From: 9FT-COMBO-48-23 sp964400675
GTDB taxonomy: Bacteria > Chloroflexota > Dehalococcoidia > GIF9 > UBA5629
Length of the DNA: 64,000 nt
Reading direction: 5' to 3'
Assembly: GCA_964400675.1 (NCBI GenBank)
Contig: CAYNVO010000008.1
Location: forward strand, 1 to 64,000
Shown: in pieces, positions 42,991 to 52,946 of the stretch
Position numbering within the stretch: position 1 is the first letter of the stretch
How the letters are laid out: the number at the start of each line of letters is the position of its first letter
Translations under genes and position numbers: made by a program
Notes under the pieces: model-generated
The model's input: the letters and a program-made list of their open reading frames with translations, nothing else
Told to the model about the DNA's origin: nothing
Databases searched by the model: none

Positions 42991-43386
42991 ACTCAGTTGT
43001 CCACGCTCAAGTAAAATGAAAACAATAACGACTAATTAGTTGTACTGCTATGTTAATTCAAACATGCGACAACGTCAAAAATAAATCAGCTAAGACTGCG
43101 TCCCATAACTGGCTCAAGAGATGGGAACTATCTGTACCACTATTCTTTCCAAAGGTCACCATAATTATGATATCCAAGGGACTCCCAGAAACCTAGTTTG
43201 CCCCTGTCCACTACCACCCCCGAGTGCTCATCAGGCCGTCTGTAACTGAGCAACTCTATATTTAAGTTATATCAAATTTGCCAACGGCAATAGAAAAAAG
43301 CTCATTAGTTCTTAGCAAGAGCATTGCACAACAACTTGGTTACCTGAGGGTGGTTCATAGAGCCGGTCCAACTATTCATATCACCA
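42991..43386. other. Intergenic region between the aldolase and glpX
   Basis: About 400 bases with no open frame of coding character, no clear terminator and no recognised RNA. Confidence 0.5.
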
Positions 43387-44688
43387 CTAATAATCTACGA
43401 ATCGGCTCACTAGGTCCACCGTGCCTGCCACTTTCAACTTACGGAATAGCAGGGAAAAGCGTTCTTCGAGTGTGTTTCCAATTCCCCTCAGATTTTCTCC
43501 AGACAGGTTCCACAGTTCCTTCTTGAAATCACCAAATGCTCTTTTGCGGGTCTTGTAGAGGAATTGTTGTGATGTATCCCCCTGCTTCATTTCACTTGCG
43601 TATTTATCCCGAAGATACTGGTAAATTCTGTCCAGCAACTCCTTGGGGAAATAGGGACTGTCAAAGATAATGTTTTGAAATCCGGTAGCCAGATGCACTT
43701 CCAGTGTGTCCGCCTGTGGGAAGAGATCAAAAGCTTCATCGGGTAGAGTGGATGCTCCATGCTGCACTGCGCCACCCATACCGTATTCTCTCCGTGCTGC
43801 TAGAGACAATTCCTTCAGAGCTTTGAAATCAATGTCAACGTTCGCCGTTGACCCATCAGGCAAAACTACTCCGCCGTGAGTCGTCCCGGTTTGAACGCTG
43901 ATTTTGGAGAGGCCCCTGACATCTGGCCCTAGCAGCCTGAGATATCCTATCATAAAGGCCCGGAGGTCTGCCACCGTGCTATTGCGTCCGCCTACTTCGC
44001 CGATTTCACCACCAACCGAGATTGTTATCCCCTCGGGCTCAATCTCGCGGATAAACTTGGCCATATCCGCAGTGACTTGGCAATTCTCTTTCTGCTGTTC
44101 CGCAAAGCTTGACTTTTCCAAGTCAACAATAGTGGAGGCGTCAATATCAATGTTCAGAAAGCCAGCGCTTACCGCCTCACGTACCAACTCCCTGATGCTG
44201 TTCAATTCCCGTTCTGGTTCTGAATTGTATTTGGCTCGGTTAACCTGGAAGTGGTCTCCCTGGAGAAAAACGGGACCTCTGAACCCCTCCACGACTGCCG
44301 CCGCAAGTACGCAGGCGGCGTACTCACCCGGCATTTGCGCGGTATAGCCTATCTCAGAACGAGCAATTTCTAAAATAAAAGCACCAACCCTGTCCTTCAG
44401 GGCGGCTCTAAATACCGCCCTAGCCACTTGATAAGTGATGCCGCGGATGTTTATTGCTGGAACAGTGATATCAGTGTACAGCCCCTTGCCAGCAGCTCGA
44501 TACAGGCCGTCAACGCTTGCCAAAACTACACCCTGTGCCGAAGCGAATTGCCGGATTTTCTCCCGGCTATGTTCCCGTACCTCATCAGCACCAAAGACGG
44601 CGTCTTCCACTAGGGTATCAACCTCGCGCGGGGGCACAAACACGCCTTTTCTCAGTCTGGTATTTCCTGACTGTTCCACAGAAGTCAT
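43387..44688 (-). CDS. Class II fructose-bisphosphate aldolase family protein
   Basis: About 433 residues if started at ATG 44688, two bases after the phosphofructokinase stop. Zinc and substrate elements are FLQGDHFQ, FLNIDIDASTIVDLEK, GGEIGEVGG, TGTTHGG and GAVQHGAS. It is longer than the roughly 285-350 residues of typical class IIA/B aldolases, with an N-terminal region of about 70 residues and a C-terminal helical tail of about 90. The adjacent phosphofructokinase makes fructose 1,6-bisphosphate the likely substrate; tagatose bisphosphate cannot be excluded. Confidence 0.85.
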   Translation of the reverse strand: MTSVEQSGNTRLRKGVFVPPREVDTLVEDAVFGADEVREHSREKIRQFASAQGVVLASVDGLYRAAGKGLYTDITVPAINIRGITYQVARAVFRAALKDRVGAFILEIARSEIGYTAQMPGEYAACVLAAAVVEGFRGPVFLQGDHFQVNRAKYNSEPERELNSIRELVREAVSAGFLNIDIDASTIVDLEKSSFAEQQKENCQVTADMAKFIREIEPEGITISVGGEIGEVGGRNSTVADLRAFMIGYLRLLGPDVRGLSKISVQTGTTHGGVVLPDGSTANVDIDFKALKELSLAARREYGMGGAVQHGASTLPDEAFDLFPQADTLEVHLATGFQNIIFDSPYFPKELLDRIYQYLRDKYASEMKQGDTSQQFLYKTRKRAFGDFKKELWNLSGENLRGIGNTLEERFSLLFRKLKVAGTVDLVSRFVDY

Positions 44689-44689
44689 T

Positions 44690-45832
44690 TCATCTTTTGT
44701 TCGGCCATGGTCTCGGTACATCTTGTTCTTCCCTCCCCAGAATAGTCCGGCGTCCGTTGTATCTCTCGACATCATACATAGTCTTGACGTCGACGTACTT
44801 CAGCTTGCCGATGACCTTTTCCAGCGGGCATGCCGTGATACTACCATTCTTATAGCACACCATCTTCCCAAAGTCCCTCATTTTAACCATGTCCATGGCG
44901 GCGATGCCAAAGTACCGCCCCATTCTTCGGTCGTAGGCACATGGCGCCCCCCCCCGCTGCAGATGGCTTAGGACAACCCATCGTGTTTCTAGTTCGGTAC
45001 CCTTCTGAATCTCCTCAGCCAAAAACTTGCCAATTCCACCTAGAGTCTTATGCCCAAAGCTGTCGACACGTTCCTCCATTGTAAATTGGCCGTATCCTGC
45101 CGGCTTGGCTCCTTCCGCTACGATGATAATATCGTACCTTGTCCCGGCTCTCCTGCCTTCGAGAACCAACTCATTCACCTTCTCAATTGAAAAACCATGC
45201 TCCGGGATCAGGATAATGTAGGCGCCACTTGATTCTCCTCCTTCAAAAGCGAGCCAGCCAGTTTCCCTTCCCATTGTCTCCACAACAAATATTCTCTTGT
45301 GTGAACCGGCGGTTGTCCTCAGCCGGTCAACCTCCTGAGTGATAACGTCCAAAGCTGTCTCAAATCCCAGAGTATAATCAGTCTCACGCAGATCCTTGTC
45401 AATCGTCTTAGGAATGCTAACCACATTCACACCTTCACGCGCCAGCTTATGAGCCACGGCCAAGGTGTCATCCCCTCCGATGACTAGCAGCGCGTCCAAG
45501 CCAAGCGTTTCTATATTGGTTAATACCAATTTCGATTGGACATTCTTAGGATCATAGGGATTGGTTCGTGAGGTGCCAAGCATAGTGCCCCCGTACCTGT
45601 CCCAGGTCCTTACGGTTTCCTGATCCAGGGGCGTGACGTACTGCTCAGTCTCCCTGGGCTCAGCTTGCATCAGCCCCTTCCAGCCATCCTTGATTCCCAA
45701 TACCTCATATTGGATTCCCGTGTCCCGCTGCGCCCGCTCATCCAGGGCCGTTTTCACTGCCCATTTTATCGCCGGATTAATACCAGCGCAGTCTCCGCCA
45801 CCGGTGAGAATGCCTATTCTGCTTTTCTTCAT
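44690..45832 (-). CDS. Phosphofructokinase with pyrophosphate-type residues
   Basis: 380 residues of the PfkA family (ILTGGGDCAGINPAIK at the N-terminus, ETMGRETGWLA, LSHLQRGGAP). The residues that separate ATP from pyrophosphate enzymes are Asp122 in GGDDT and Lys142 in PKTIDKD, where ATP-dependent enzymes have Gly in GGDGS and PGTID. Both are of the pyrophosphate type, so it probably interconverts fructose 6-phosphate and fructose 1,6-bisphosphate using PPi, reversibly. The usual Asn in TIDND is Lys146. It is coupled to the downstream aldolase. Confidence 0.88.
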   Translation of the reverse strand: MKKSRIGILTGGGDCAGINPAIKWAVKTALDERAQRDTGIQYEVLGIKDGWKGLMQAEPRETEQYVTPLDQETVRTWDRYGGTMLGTSRTNPYDPKNVQSKLVLTNIETLGLDALLVIGGDDTLAVAHKLAREGVNVVSIPKTIDKDLRETDYTLGFETALDVITQEVDRLRTTAGSHKRIFVVETMGRETGWLAFEGGESSGAYIILIPEHGFSIEKVNELVLEGRRAGTRYDIIIVAEGAKPAGYGQFTMEERVDSFGHKTLGGIGKFLAEEIQKGTELETRWVVLSHLQRGGAPCAYDRRMGRYFGIAAMDMVKMRDFGKMVCYKNGSITACPLEKVIGKLKYVDVKTMYDVERYNGRRTILGREEQDVPRPWPNKR

Positions 45833-46458
45833 TTATAGCCACCCCCTTTCTTTAGGCTCAGACATGAAAAATCAGCGGTGTATTTTGCGGTCAGCGCGTA
45901 CTTAGCTGGTTTCGGCACCACTAGTTTCAGCATGAGAGCTGCCTAACCTCGCTTGGATGGCAGTCTGCGCCGCTACCAACTTGGCTATTGGTATCCGGTA
46001 AGGACATTGTCTCTAGCCAAGGATTTAGTTGCATTGTTTATCCTTTCGGCAATATCAGATGTTTTTGCAGTTGGTATAAAGAATTCCATTTAAAGCAATT
46101 ATATGACCCAAACTATCATTTATCAATACCGCAACTACCACAACCTGTAGTAGCACCAAGAGAATTGAAAGAATAAGGCTGTGTTTGCAATATGAAAAAT
46201 CGTCTATCTAGTTTTATTAACCAATATGAGTACGAAGTTATTGTATCTTTAAGTAAGGCGTGGAAGAGAATATTTGATACAGCGCAGGCGTAACTACAGG
46301 GATGACTAAGCCTACTCTACAGTGAGGTGATAATCAAATTGTATCAAGTATATAATCCCGTATTCTTTCAGTAGCTCTGGCGGTGGATATTGGCTAACTT
46401 ATGGTAAAATGCTATTTAAATAAGATTCTCTAATAAATTGGCGAGAGGGGGCCCGCCG
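45833..46458. other. Divergent intergenic region of about 600 bases
   Basis: Separates the phosphofructokinase and glycosyltransferase genes, which point away from each other. It must contain both promoters. AT-rich stretches such as GTATATAATCCC near 46350 are -10-like, but no well-spaced -35 partner was found. No RNA gene was recognised. Confidence 0.5.
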
Positions 46459-48747
46459 ATGGGCGGTAATGATAAGAAAAACATGCGTCGGTTAGATAAG
46501 GGGAATCCGGACGATTGCCGGATAGTCTACATTGGTACCTTCCCACCCAGAAAGTGTGGGATTGCCACCTTTACTCAGGACCTCACCCGGGGAATGGATG
46601 GTCTGCTTGGAACGAGGGTAAAGTCGATGGTCGTGGCCATGAATGTCGAAAAGATCGTTACTGATATCTATAGTCGGGAGGTTATCTTTCAGATAGACCA
46701 GAATAACCCCGATGAATATATTAGGGTTGCCGAGGCACTGAACCAGAATGATGCCGTTAAGCTGGTGAATATCCAGCACGAGTTCGGTATCTTTGGCGGC
46801 GACTGGGGCCTAAACATCATTCATTTTCTGAGTACGCTGAAGAAGTGCAAGGTGATTACCTTTCACACTGTTATTCCTCAGCCTTCCCAGGACCTGCGCC
46901 ATGCGGTACGTTTATTGGCGGACAATGTTAATGGTATCACCGCGATGACACATCGTTCCAGACGTATCCTGATTGAGGATTACGGAATACCTGAACAGAG
47001 CATTCGGGTCATTCCCCACGGAATCCATGACGGCGCTTATACTTCCAGCCAGCGAGCCAAGGCTGTCCTGGGCTTTCCGGATAAGACCGTTCTCTCAACA
47101 TTCGGGATGTTGAACCGTGGTAAAGGGCTGGAATATGTCATCGAGGCGCTACCAGCGGTGGTCGAAAGATATAAAGACCTCGTCTACATCATCTTTGGAG
47201 CCACACACCCGAATATACTCAAAACAGAGGGTGAGACCTACCGTAATTCCCTCATTGAGAAAATCTACAGTCTAGGCCTTGCCGACCACGTAAAGATGTA
47301 TAACTACTACTTCCCGTTGCCGAAGCTATTGCAGATGTTAAAGGCAACGGATATATATATATCTACCTCGCTCGACCCGAACCAGGCAGTCTCTGGAACC
47401 CTCTCATACGCGCTCGGCATAGGGAGGCCTGTCATATCGACTGCCTTTGCCCAGGCCAAGGAAGATGTGACCTCTGATGTTGGCATTCTGGTTGATTTCC
47501 GGAATCCACAGGCCTTTACCGATGCCATCATCAGTTTTATGGGGGATAAAAACAGGCAGATTGACCTCGGCAAGAATGCTTATTTCAAGACCCGCGGCTG
47601 GACGTGGCCGAATGTGGCTATCAAGTATGCGAAGTACTTCTCTGAATGTGCTCCGGACCTTGTCGAGGTAGTAGAGCGCAAGAGTTTTCCACGGGTCAAA
47701 CTTAGCCACCTGGTACGCCTTACTGACAGATTTGGTATTGTTCAATTTGCTGACCTTTCAAAGCCTGAGCCAACATCAGGATATACCGTGGACGATAACG
47801 CCCGGGCACTGATGGTAGTGACTCTTTGCTACGACAGACTTCGGCACGGGCTGCTCAGCCAGTCTATCGCCAACAGGGAGAAATTACTGAGGCTGACAAA
47901 TATCTACCTTGACTTTATTTCGCTTGCCTCAAGGGCCGATGGATACTTCAATAACTATTTCAATCTTGATAGGACTCCGGATGACAAATTCAACAGTCAG
48001 GTTAACCTCGAAGAGGCGACTAGTCGAGCGCTCTATGCCCTGGCTTTGACTTCGGCAATCGGTTCGATATCGAGAAAGATCAGGGAGAAGGCGCTCACTA
48101 TCTTGCAAGAAAAGGTTAAGAGGAACACCCCGTTTCAATCGCCCAGGGCAATCTCCTGGTATATAAAAGCTCTATGCGTTTTGTTAGAGAAGAATATCGA
48201 GATTCAGGGAATCGATTTGACAGGGGCATTAGGGGAGCATTGTGATAAGCTCCTGTCATTGTATGAGAGTGCCAGCTCTCCCGAATGGCCATGGTTTGAG
48301 AGCTATTTTACCTACTCCAATGCGGTTTTGTCGGAGGCTTTGCTCCAGGCTTATCGGGTCACAGGAAAAGGCAGATACCTTGATGTTGGGAAAACCACAC
48401 TTGATTTCTTGATAGAAAAGACTTTCCATGAAGGGATATTCGTGCCGATAGGGCAGGATGGCTGGTATTACAGGGATGGGAAACATAATCGTTTTGACCA
48501 ACAGCCGGAGGAGGTGATGACCATGGTGTACGCACTTAAGGTCTGCTATTCAATCACCAAGGATGAGCATTACGGAAGGCTGTTGTACCGGGCCTTTAAC
48601 TGGTTTCTGGGTGGCAATAGTATAGAGGCCATCATGTATGACCGGACCACAGGTGGCTGCTATGATGGCGTCGGCAGGCAGTATATCAATTTGAACCAGG
48701 GAGCGGAGTCGACAGTTTCATATCTGCTGGCGAGGCTCAACTTTTGA
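46459..48747 (+). CDS. GT4-like glycosyltransferase fused to an alpha/alpha-barrel-like domain
   Basis: 762 residues from ATG 46459 (GAGAGGGGG upstream); the frame opens seven codons earlier with TTG. Residues 20-400 are a GT-B glycosyltransferase: IGTFPPRKCGIATFT, then ITAMTHRSR, VIPHGIHD, the donor loop TFGMLNRGKGLEYVIEALP, and SGTLSYALGIGRPVIST. Residues 430-760 resemble helical (alpha/alpha)6 sugar-binding or hydrolase folds: YTVDDNARALM, DQQPEEVMTMV and TGGCYDG. The next gene encodes another glycosyltransferase with a GH130 domain, so both probably build or trim one mannose- or glucose-containing glycan. The product is unknown. Confidence 0.75.
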   Translation: MGGNDKKNMRRLDKGNPDDCRIVYIGTFPPRKCGIATFTQDLTRGMDGLLGTRVKSMVVAMNVEKIVTDIYSREVIFQIDQNNPDEYIRVAEALNQNDAVKLVNIQHEFGIFGGDWGLNIIHFLSTLKKCKVITFHTVIPQPSQDLRHAVRLLADNVNGITAMTHRSRRILIEDYGIPEQSIRVIPHGIHDGAYTSSQRAKAVLGFPDKTVLSTFGMLNRGKGLEYVIEALPAVVERYKDLVYIIFGATHPNILKTEGETYRNSLIEKIYSLGLADHVKMYNYYFPLPKLLQMLKATDIYISTSLDPNQAVSGTLSYALGIGRPVISTAFAQAKEDVTSDVGILVDFRNPQAFTDAIISFMGDKNRQIDLGKNAYFKTRGWTWPNVAIKYAKYFSECAPDLVEVVERKSFPRVKLSHLVRLTDRFGIVQFADLSKPEPTSGYTVDDNARALMVVTLCYDRLRHGLLSQSIANREKLLRLTNIYLDFISLASRADGYFNNYFNLDRTPDDKFNSQVNLEEATSRALYALALTSAIGSISRKIREKALTILQEKVKRNTPFQSPRAISWYIKALCVLLEKNIEIQGIDLTGALGEHCDKLLSLYESASSPEWPWFESYFTYSNAVLSEALLQAYRVTGKGRYLDVGKTTLDFLIEKTFHEGIFVPIGQDGWYYRDGKHNRFDQQPEEVMTMVYALKVCYSITKDEHYGRLLYRAFNWFLGGNSIEAIMYDRTTGGCYDGVGRQYINLNQGAESTVSYLLARLNF

Positions 48748-48810
48748 TGGTATATTCGGCTTCATTGGAGCATCAGCCGATTTTAACCGCTTGTTTGCGG
48801 GAGGTAGGCA

Positions 48811-51800
48811 ATGACGGATTACCCTGAGGATAACGTTGCCAATCGTTTTAAAGAAGATAATTCCGGACTAAAGAACAACGCAGGTAGAGACGCTTCGGAA
48901 ATGTTATCCATTAAGGAGGGTGAGGAGCTTTTCAGAGAGGCTCTGCGAGAACCGCTAAGCCGAGCGGAAGAAATAGCAGAGGCTGACATTGTGGTCGGTA
49001 TCCCCTTCTATAATGAAGCGGACACTATCGGCTCAGTATTAAAGATAGCGACCAAAGGGCTGAAGGAATTTTACCCTGACGAAAAGTGCGTCATCGTGGC
49101 AGCCGGCTCTCCAGCCGGTGGTGCAGCTCTCGAGGTAGTAAATAACTTACCTCATGTCGACGGTATCAACCGGATAGCTTTCTTACTGAATGATGAAAGG
49201 ATCAACGGGAAGGGTTGGAGCCTGCGAGCCATTGCCGAAATCGCTCGTAGCCTTGGTGCTAATCTGGCTATCCTGGAAGCGGACCTGAGAAGCCGGAATA
49301 TAAACGGAGAGATTGAGGGATTAGCCCCGGACTGGGTCCGACTGCTCCTTGAACCCATTAAGCGGCAGAAGATGGACATGGTTATCTCTCGATTTAATCG
49401 CCATTACTTTGAGTCCCCTGTTTCCAGTCACTTTTTTTACCCGATTCTTACCGCTATCTACAAGCGTCGTATTAACGATATGGTAGGCGGACAGTGGGGC
49501 ATTTCACACCGCCTGATACGAACCTATTTAAAGGATACTCACAAACTGTGGCGGACCGATACCAGTGGCTATGGTGTAGATAGCTGGTTGGTCACCACCG
49601 CTATCACCCACGAGGCCAGGATTTGTGAGGCTAACCTGGGTGTAAAAATTCACGTCTCAACGCCAGGAAAAGCGGAGCTGGTGCTGCGGAGTCTGGCCGA
49701 AGTGCTATTCGACCAAATTGTATCTGATAGAGAGTGGTGGAAAGAAACGGATGCCATTGGTGAACCGCCATTAATAGAACCGTTAGCTACTTTCGGTATA
49801 AAAAAGACGCACCGCCCAGGAGAAGTGCATATAACCCCCCAGATGTCGGTATCCAGATATAAACATGGTTTTAATACATTCCATTCACTTTATGAGAATG
49901 TTCTCTCTCAAGAAGCCTACCGACAACTGGACAAACTGTCCCTGACTGAGGCTACAGCTTTTGATTTTCCTGCCCGGTTGTGGGGACATATTGTCTATCG
50001 TTTTTTACTAGCCTTTGCTTTTGGTAAAGGATTCGCCAGGGGTGACCTGCTTAATTCACTTATTCATCTTTATCAGGGTTGCGTCACCAGTTTTGCCCTG
50101 AAGATGCAAGCCGTGAAATCTAAGCTGGCACCTCTTCCCGCCGGGGAAGCAGAAAGTTTGCTGTCATTAGCCGCCGAGCGAGAGATTGAGGAAATGGTGG
50201 ATGAGTTCCTCCGCCAGAAGCCAGATTTTCTGGCAGCCTGGGAAATGAGAGAGGAAGCCATCAAACCACCGGTGCCTAAGGTGACCTACCGCGAGTTCAT
50301 TCCTGGCGTATCGCTGGTGGTTCCCCTGGAGCTCACTGCCCCGGACGGGAAGATATTAGCTACAGCCAACGGCATTTATAACTCCATCTTCTCCAGACAC
50401 AAGGAGGAGTTTGAGCAATTTGTTTATGAAAAGCTGAAAGCCCCACGGGATGCCAGCCCTTTGGAAATTGCAGAGCGAATAAGGAATTTTATGCACCAGG
50501 TGGAGGAGCAGTTAAACCAGATTCTTTTGCCCGGGGACTGCTCCACTGTAGAAGGAATGCGGGAGATGGTAGAGGCTATCTTCCGTTACTTCCCACATAA
50601 TGATACCTTTGCCCTCACCCCGGAGATGGCGGCGTGGCTTTTACGACGTCAGCCTCCTATCAACCTGCTTACCAAACTAGGCTATAGCCACGTCGAGGCA
50701 CTGCTTACTGAATATGAGTCTAACGCTGCCCTGGCCTTAGCCACCTGGTCTGAAGAAGAGGATTATGTAGAATCGGTATGGGTGCTGCTGGAAAAGAGCG
50801 CCCGCCCTGAACACTTCAGATATTCTGCTTTTAAACCGTTAGTGGTGAGCAATGAAGAATTCCCCTCACTGATGGAGATGAAAGAAAGCAGTGCTCTCTG
50901 CAAAATTGCCGGGAAAATAGTGATTAGCAACCTGCACAAGGGGATGGGTGGAGAATTCCCCAAGTTGCGTTACTTTACCACCGTTGCCAAGAACATTGTC
51001 GAGTTCGAGAGGTTTGGCCAGCTGTGGCACCGGTTTGCTGAGGAAAGGAAAGACCTCGGGGAAAAGGTGATAAATTCGCTAAGGGGCCACTGGGGGAGGG
51101 ACCCTCTATCCGCCCACAATATCTTCGAGAATGGGCATCAGCGGGTATTGGTTGAGAGAGTGAGGGAGATGGCCCAACGAATCACCCAGGAGGCGGGTGG
51201 AGATGCCTCCCGCTTAAGACTCGCTGAGACTCTTAAAGATATGGCTGATTCTTACCACCTTGCCCAGACACTTCCTGACGGCACTTTTATTCCCTGCTCT
51301 GCCTGGACCTGGGCTAGTTACAGCTTTAATGGAGGCACGGGAGTACCCACTCCCCTTTCCCTGCATGTGGAGCGGGATTGGGTTTCACGAGAATTTCTCA
51401 CCGAGTATTTCAAAGCAGTGGGAGGCAATGAGGAAGCAATAGAGGAAAAGATTGTGGAGCTTATGGCGGAGGGCAGGGAATGGGAGGACCTGGCTAAGAT
51501 TCTGCTTGGTGGAGTGGAAGAAGCCGTTGAGATAGTGCCGGAACAGATTATCGCCCCGGAATACCCCCGAGCAGGAGCCTTAGTCCGTTTTGCCGGTAAT
51601 CCTGTACTTGAGTCCATCAAGGAGCACCCCTGGGAATCAAAATATGTATTGAATCCGGGTGCTATAAACCTGAGGAACAAGATTTATCTTATCTATCGGG
51701 CGTTTGGAGATGATGGTATCTCCCGTTTTGGGCTGGCGGCAAGCGACGACGGGTTTAAATTTACCGAAAGGCTGGACAAGCCGATATTTGAGCCAAAGGG

Positions 51801-52512
51801 CAAAAGCGAAGAGAAAGGGTGTGAAGACCCCCGGTTGACCCTGATTGGCGACCGTATTTACATGGTTTATACTGCCTATGATGGCCTGGTGGCACAAATT
51901 GCCATGGCTTCTATCAGCGTCAGTGATTTCTTGAATTATCGCTGGGGAGGCTGGCGAAGACACGGGCTGGTCTTCCCCGGGTTTACTGACAAAGACGGCA
52001 CCCTATTTCCGGAATGTTTTAACGAGAAATTTGCCATGCTTCACCGGGTGGACCCAAATATATGGATAACCTTTTCCCGCCATTTGCGCTGCCCCTGGCC
52101 CAGGGGAGAACACCAGATACTGACCGGGGCGCGTTCCGGAATGGCCTGGGACGGGGCAAAAATCGGCGGTGGTGCCCAGCCCATAAAGACTAAGTACGGT
52201 TGGTTGCTCCTCACCCACGGTGTTGACCATGCTCATATCTACCGGCTGGGAGCCATGCTGGTTGATGTAGCCGACCCAACAATCCTGCTTTATCGCTCAC
52301 CCAATCCCATACTCGAGCCTACGGAAGAGTTTGAAATAGGCGGAACGGACAAGCACTGGGTGCCCAACGTGGTTTTTACCTGTGGGGCAGTGCCGCGGGA
52401 AGATAATGAAGAGCTATTCTATTCAGGAAATGAACTACTGGTTTACTATGGTGCTGCCGATACCATGATTGGTGTCGCTACCGCTAGAATTTCCGACCTT
52501 ATCCCCACTTAA
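48811..52512 (+). CDS. Three-part protein: GT2/GT81-like transferase, helical middle, GH130 domain
   Basis: 1233 residues. About 50-330 is a GT-A glycosyltransferase like glucosyl- or mannosyl-3-phosphoglycerate synthases (IVVGIPFYNEADTIGSVL, GKGWSLRAI, LEADLRS, GGQWGISHRL). About 330-920 is a mainly helical region of no recognised family. The last 300 residues are a GH130 five-bladed propeller: LNPGAINLRNKIYLIYRAFG, the active-site EDPRLT, THGVDHAHIYRLGAMLVD and YYGAADTMIGVATA. GH130 proteins phosphorolyse or hydrolyse beta-mannosides. Joining synthesis and phosphorolysis in one chain is unusual and suggests making and remobilising a mannoside. GGGAGGT precedes ATG 48811. Confidence 0.8.
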   Translation: MTDYPEDNVANRFKEDNSGLKNNAGRDASEMLSIKEGEELFREALREPLSRAEEIAEADIVVGIPFYNEADTIGSVLKIATKGLKEFYPDEKCVIVAAGSPAGGAALEVVNNLPHVDGINRIAFLLNDERINGKGWSLRAIAEIARSLGANLAILEADLRSRNINGEIEGLAPDWVRLLLEPIKRQKMDMVISRFNRHYFESPVSSHFFYPILTAIYKRRINDMVGGQWGISHRLIRTYLKDTHKLWRTDTSGYGVDSWLVTTAITHEARICEANLGVKIHVSTPGKAELVLRSLAEVLFDQIVSDREWWKETDAIGEPPLIEPLATFGIKKTHRPGEVHITPQMSVSRYKHGFNTFHSLYENVLSQEAYRQLDKLSLTEATAFDFPARLWGHIVYRFLLAFAFGKGFARGDLLNSLIHLYQGCVTSFALKMQAVKSKLAPLPAGEAESLLSLAAEREIEEMVDEFLRQKPDFLAAWEMREEAIKPPVPKVTYREFIPGVSLVVPLELTAPDGKILATANGIYNSIFSRHKEEFEQFVYEKLKAPRDASPLEIAERIRNFMHQVEEQLNQILLPGDCSTVEGMREMVEAIFRYFPHNDTFALTPEMAAWLLRRQPPINLLTKLGYSHVEALLTEYESNAALALATWSEEEDYVESVWVLLEKSARPEHFRYSAFKPLVVSNEEFPSLMEMKESSALCKIAGKIVISNLHKGMGGEFPKLRYFTTVAKNIVEFERFGQLWHRFAEERKDLGEKVINSLRGHWGRDPLSAHNIFENGHQRVLVERVREMAQRITQEAGGDASRLRLAETLKDMADSYHLAQTLPDGTFIPCSAWTWASYSFNGGTGVPTPLSLHVERDWVSREFLTEYFKAVGGNEEAIEEKIVELMAEGREWEDLAKILLGGVEEAVEIVPEQIIAPEYPRAGALVRFAGNPVLESIKEHPWESKYVLNPGAINLRNKIYLIYRAFGDDGISRFGLAASDDGFKFTERLDKPIFEPKGKSEEKGCEDPRLTLIGDRIYMVYTAYDGLVAQIAMASISVSDFLNYRWGGWRRHGLVFPGFTDKDGTLFPECFNEKFAMLHRVDPNIWITFSRHLRCPWPRGEHQILTGARSGMAWDGAKIGGGAQPIKTKYGWLLLTHGVDHAHIYRLGAMLVDVADPTILLYRSPNPILEPTEEFEIGGTDKHWVPNVVFTCGAVPREDNEELFYSGNELLVYYGAADTMIGVATARISDLIPT

Positions 52513-52946
52513 GGCCAATATTGCGGCAGTTGAACAAAAGTCAGAAATGTGTTCATGTTTCTGTAAGGTTAGCCCTAAAGATTTGAACGTGATATCCAGG
52601 GTAATATCATTACCAGCAATTGAACGTGGATTAATGCAGGTTAGGGCGAATAATTGAGGAATTTGAAGCTAAAGTAAGGTAATGATATTACCTAACTGGT
52701 GGGGCTTACTGGACGGAAAGAAGAACTTTTGCCCTGGCTTTCCGCCTCATAATATAGCCCACTGTTTGCCAAAATTGTAGCAACAAAGGCTGTCAAGCGC
52801 AAGGCAGAAGAGCCCTATTTTTAGCCTTAGATTGTGTCTTTCTGCCAGCAGCTTAGGCTTCCCCCTAACCAATACAGCTTATGTTATTTCATATGCCCAT
52901 CTTTTAACTTCAGATGCCAACCTGCAGGCTAGGCTTTCGTGTGGCT
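52513..52946. other. Intergenic region with twin palindromes
   Basis: No gene. The region lies between two convergent genes and holds two 15-bp palindromes at 52600 and 52678. Confidence 0.6.
52600..52692. repeat. Two 15-bp palindromes in inverted order
   Basis: 52600-52614 reads GGTAATATCATTACC and 52678-52692 reads GGTAATGATATTACC. Each is itself a 6-3-6 palindrome and each is the exact reverse complement of the other. The second extends to 7-3-7. They are 78 bp apart start to start. They could be a double operator, a protein-binding pair, or a long-range hairpin. Confidence 0.8.

Noticed and set aside
52600..52692. Intrinsic terminator formed by the twin palindromes
   Set aside because: No T-run follows on either strand and the loop would be more than 60 nt.
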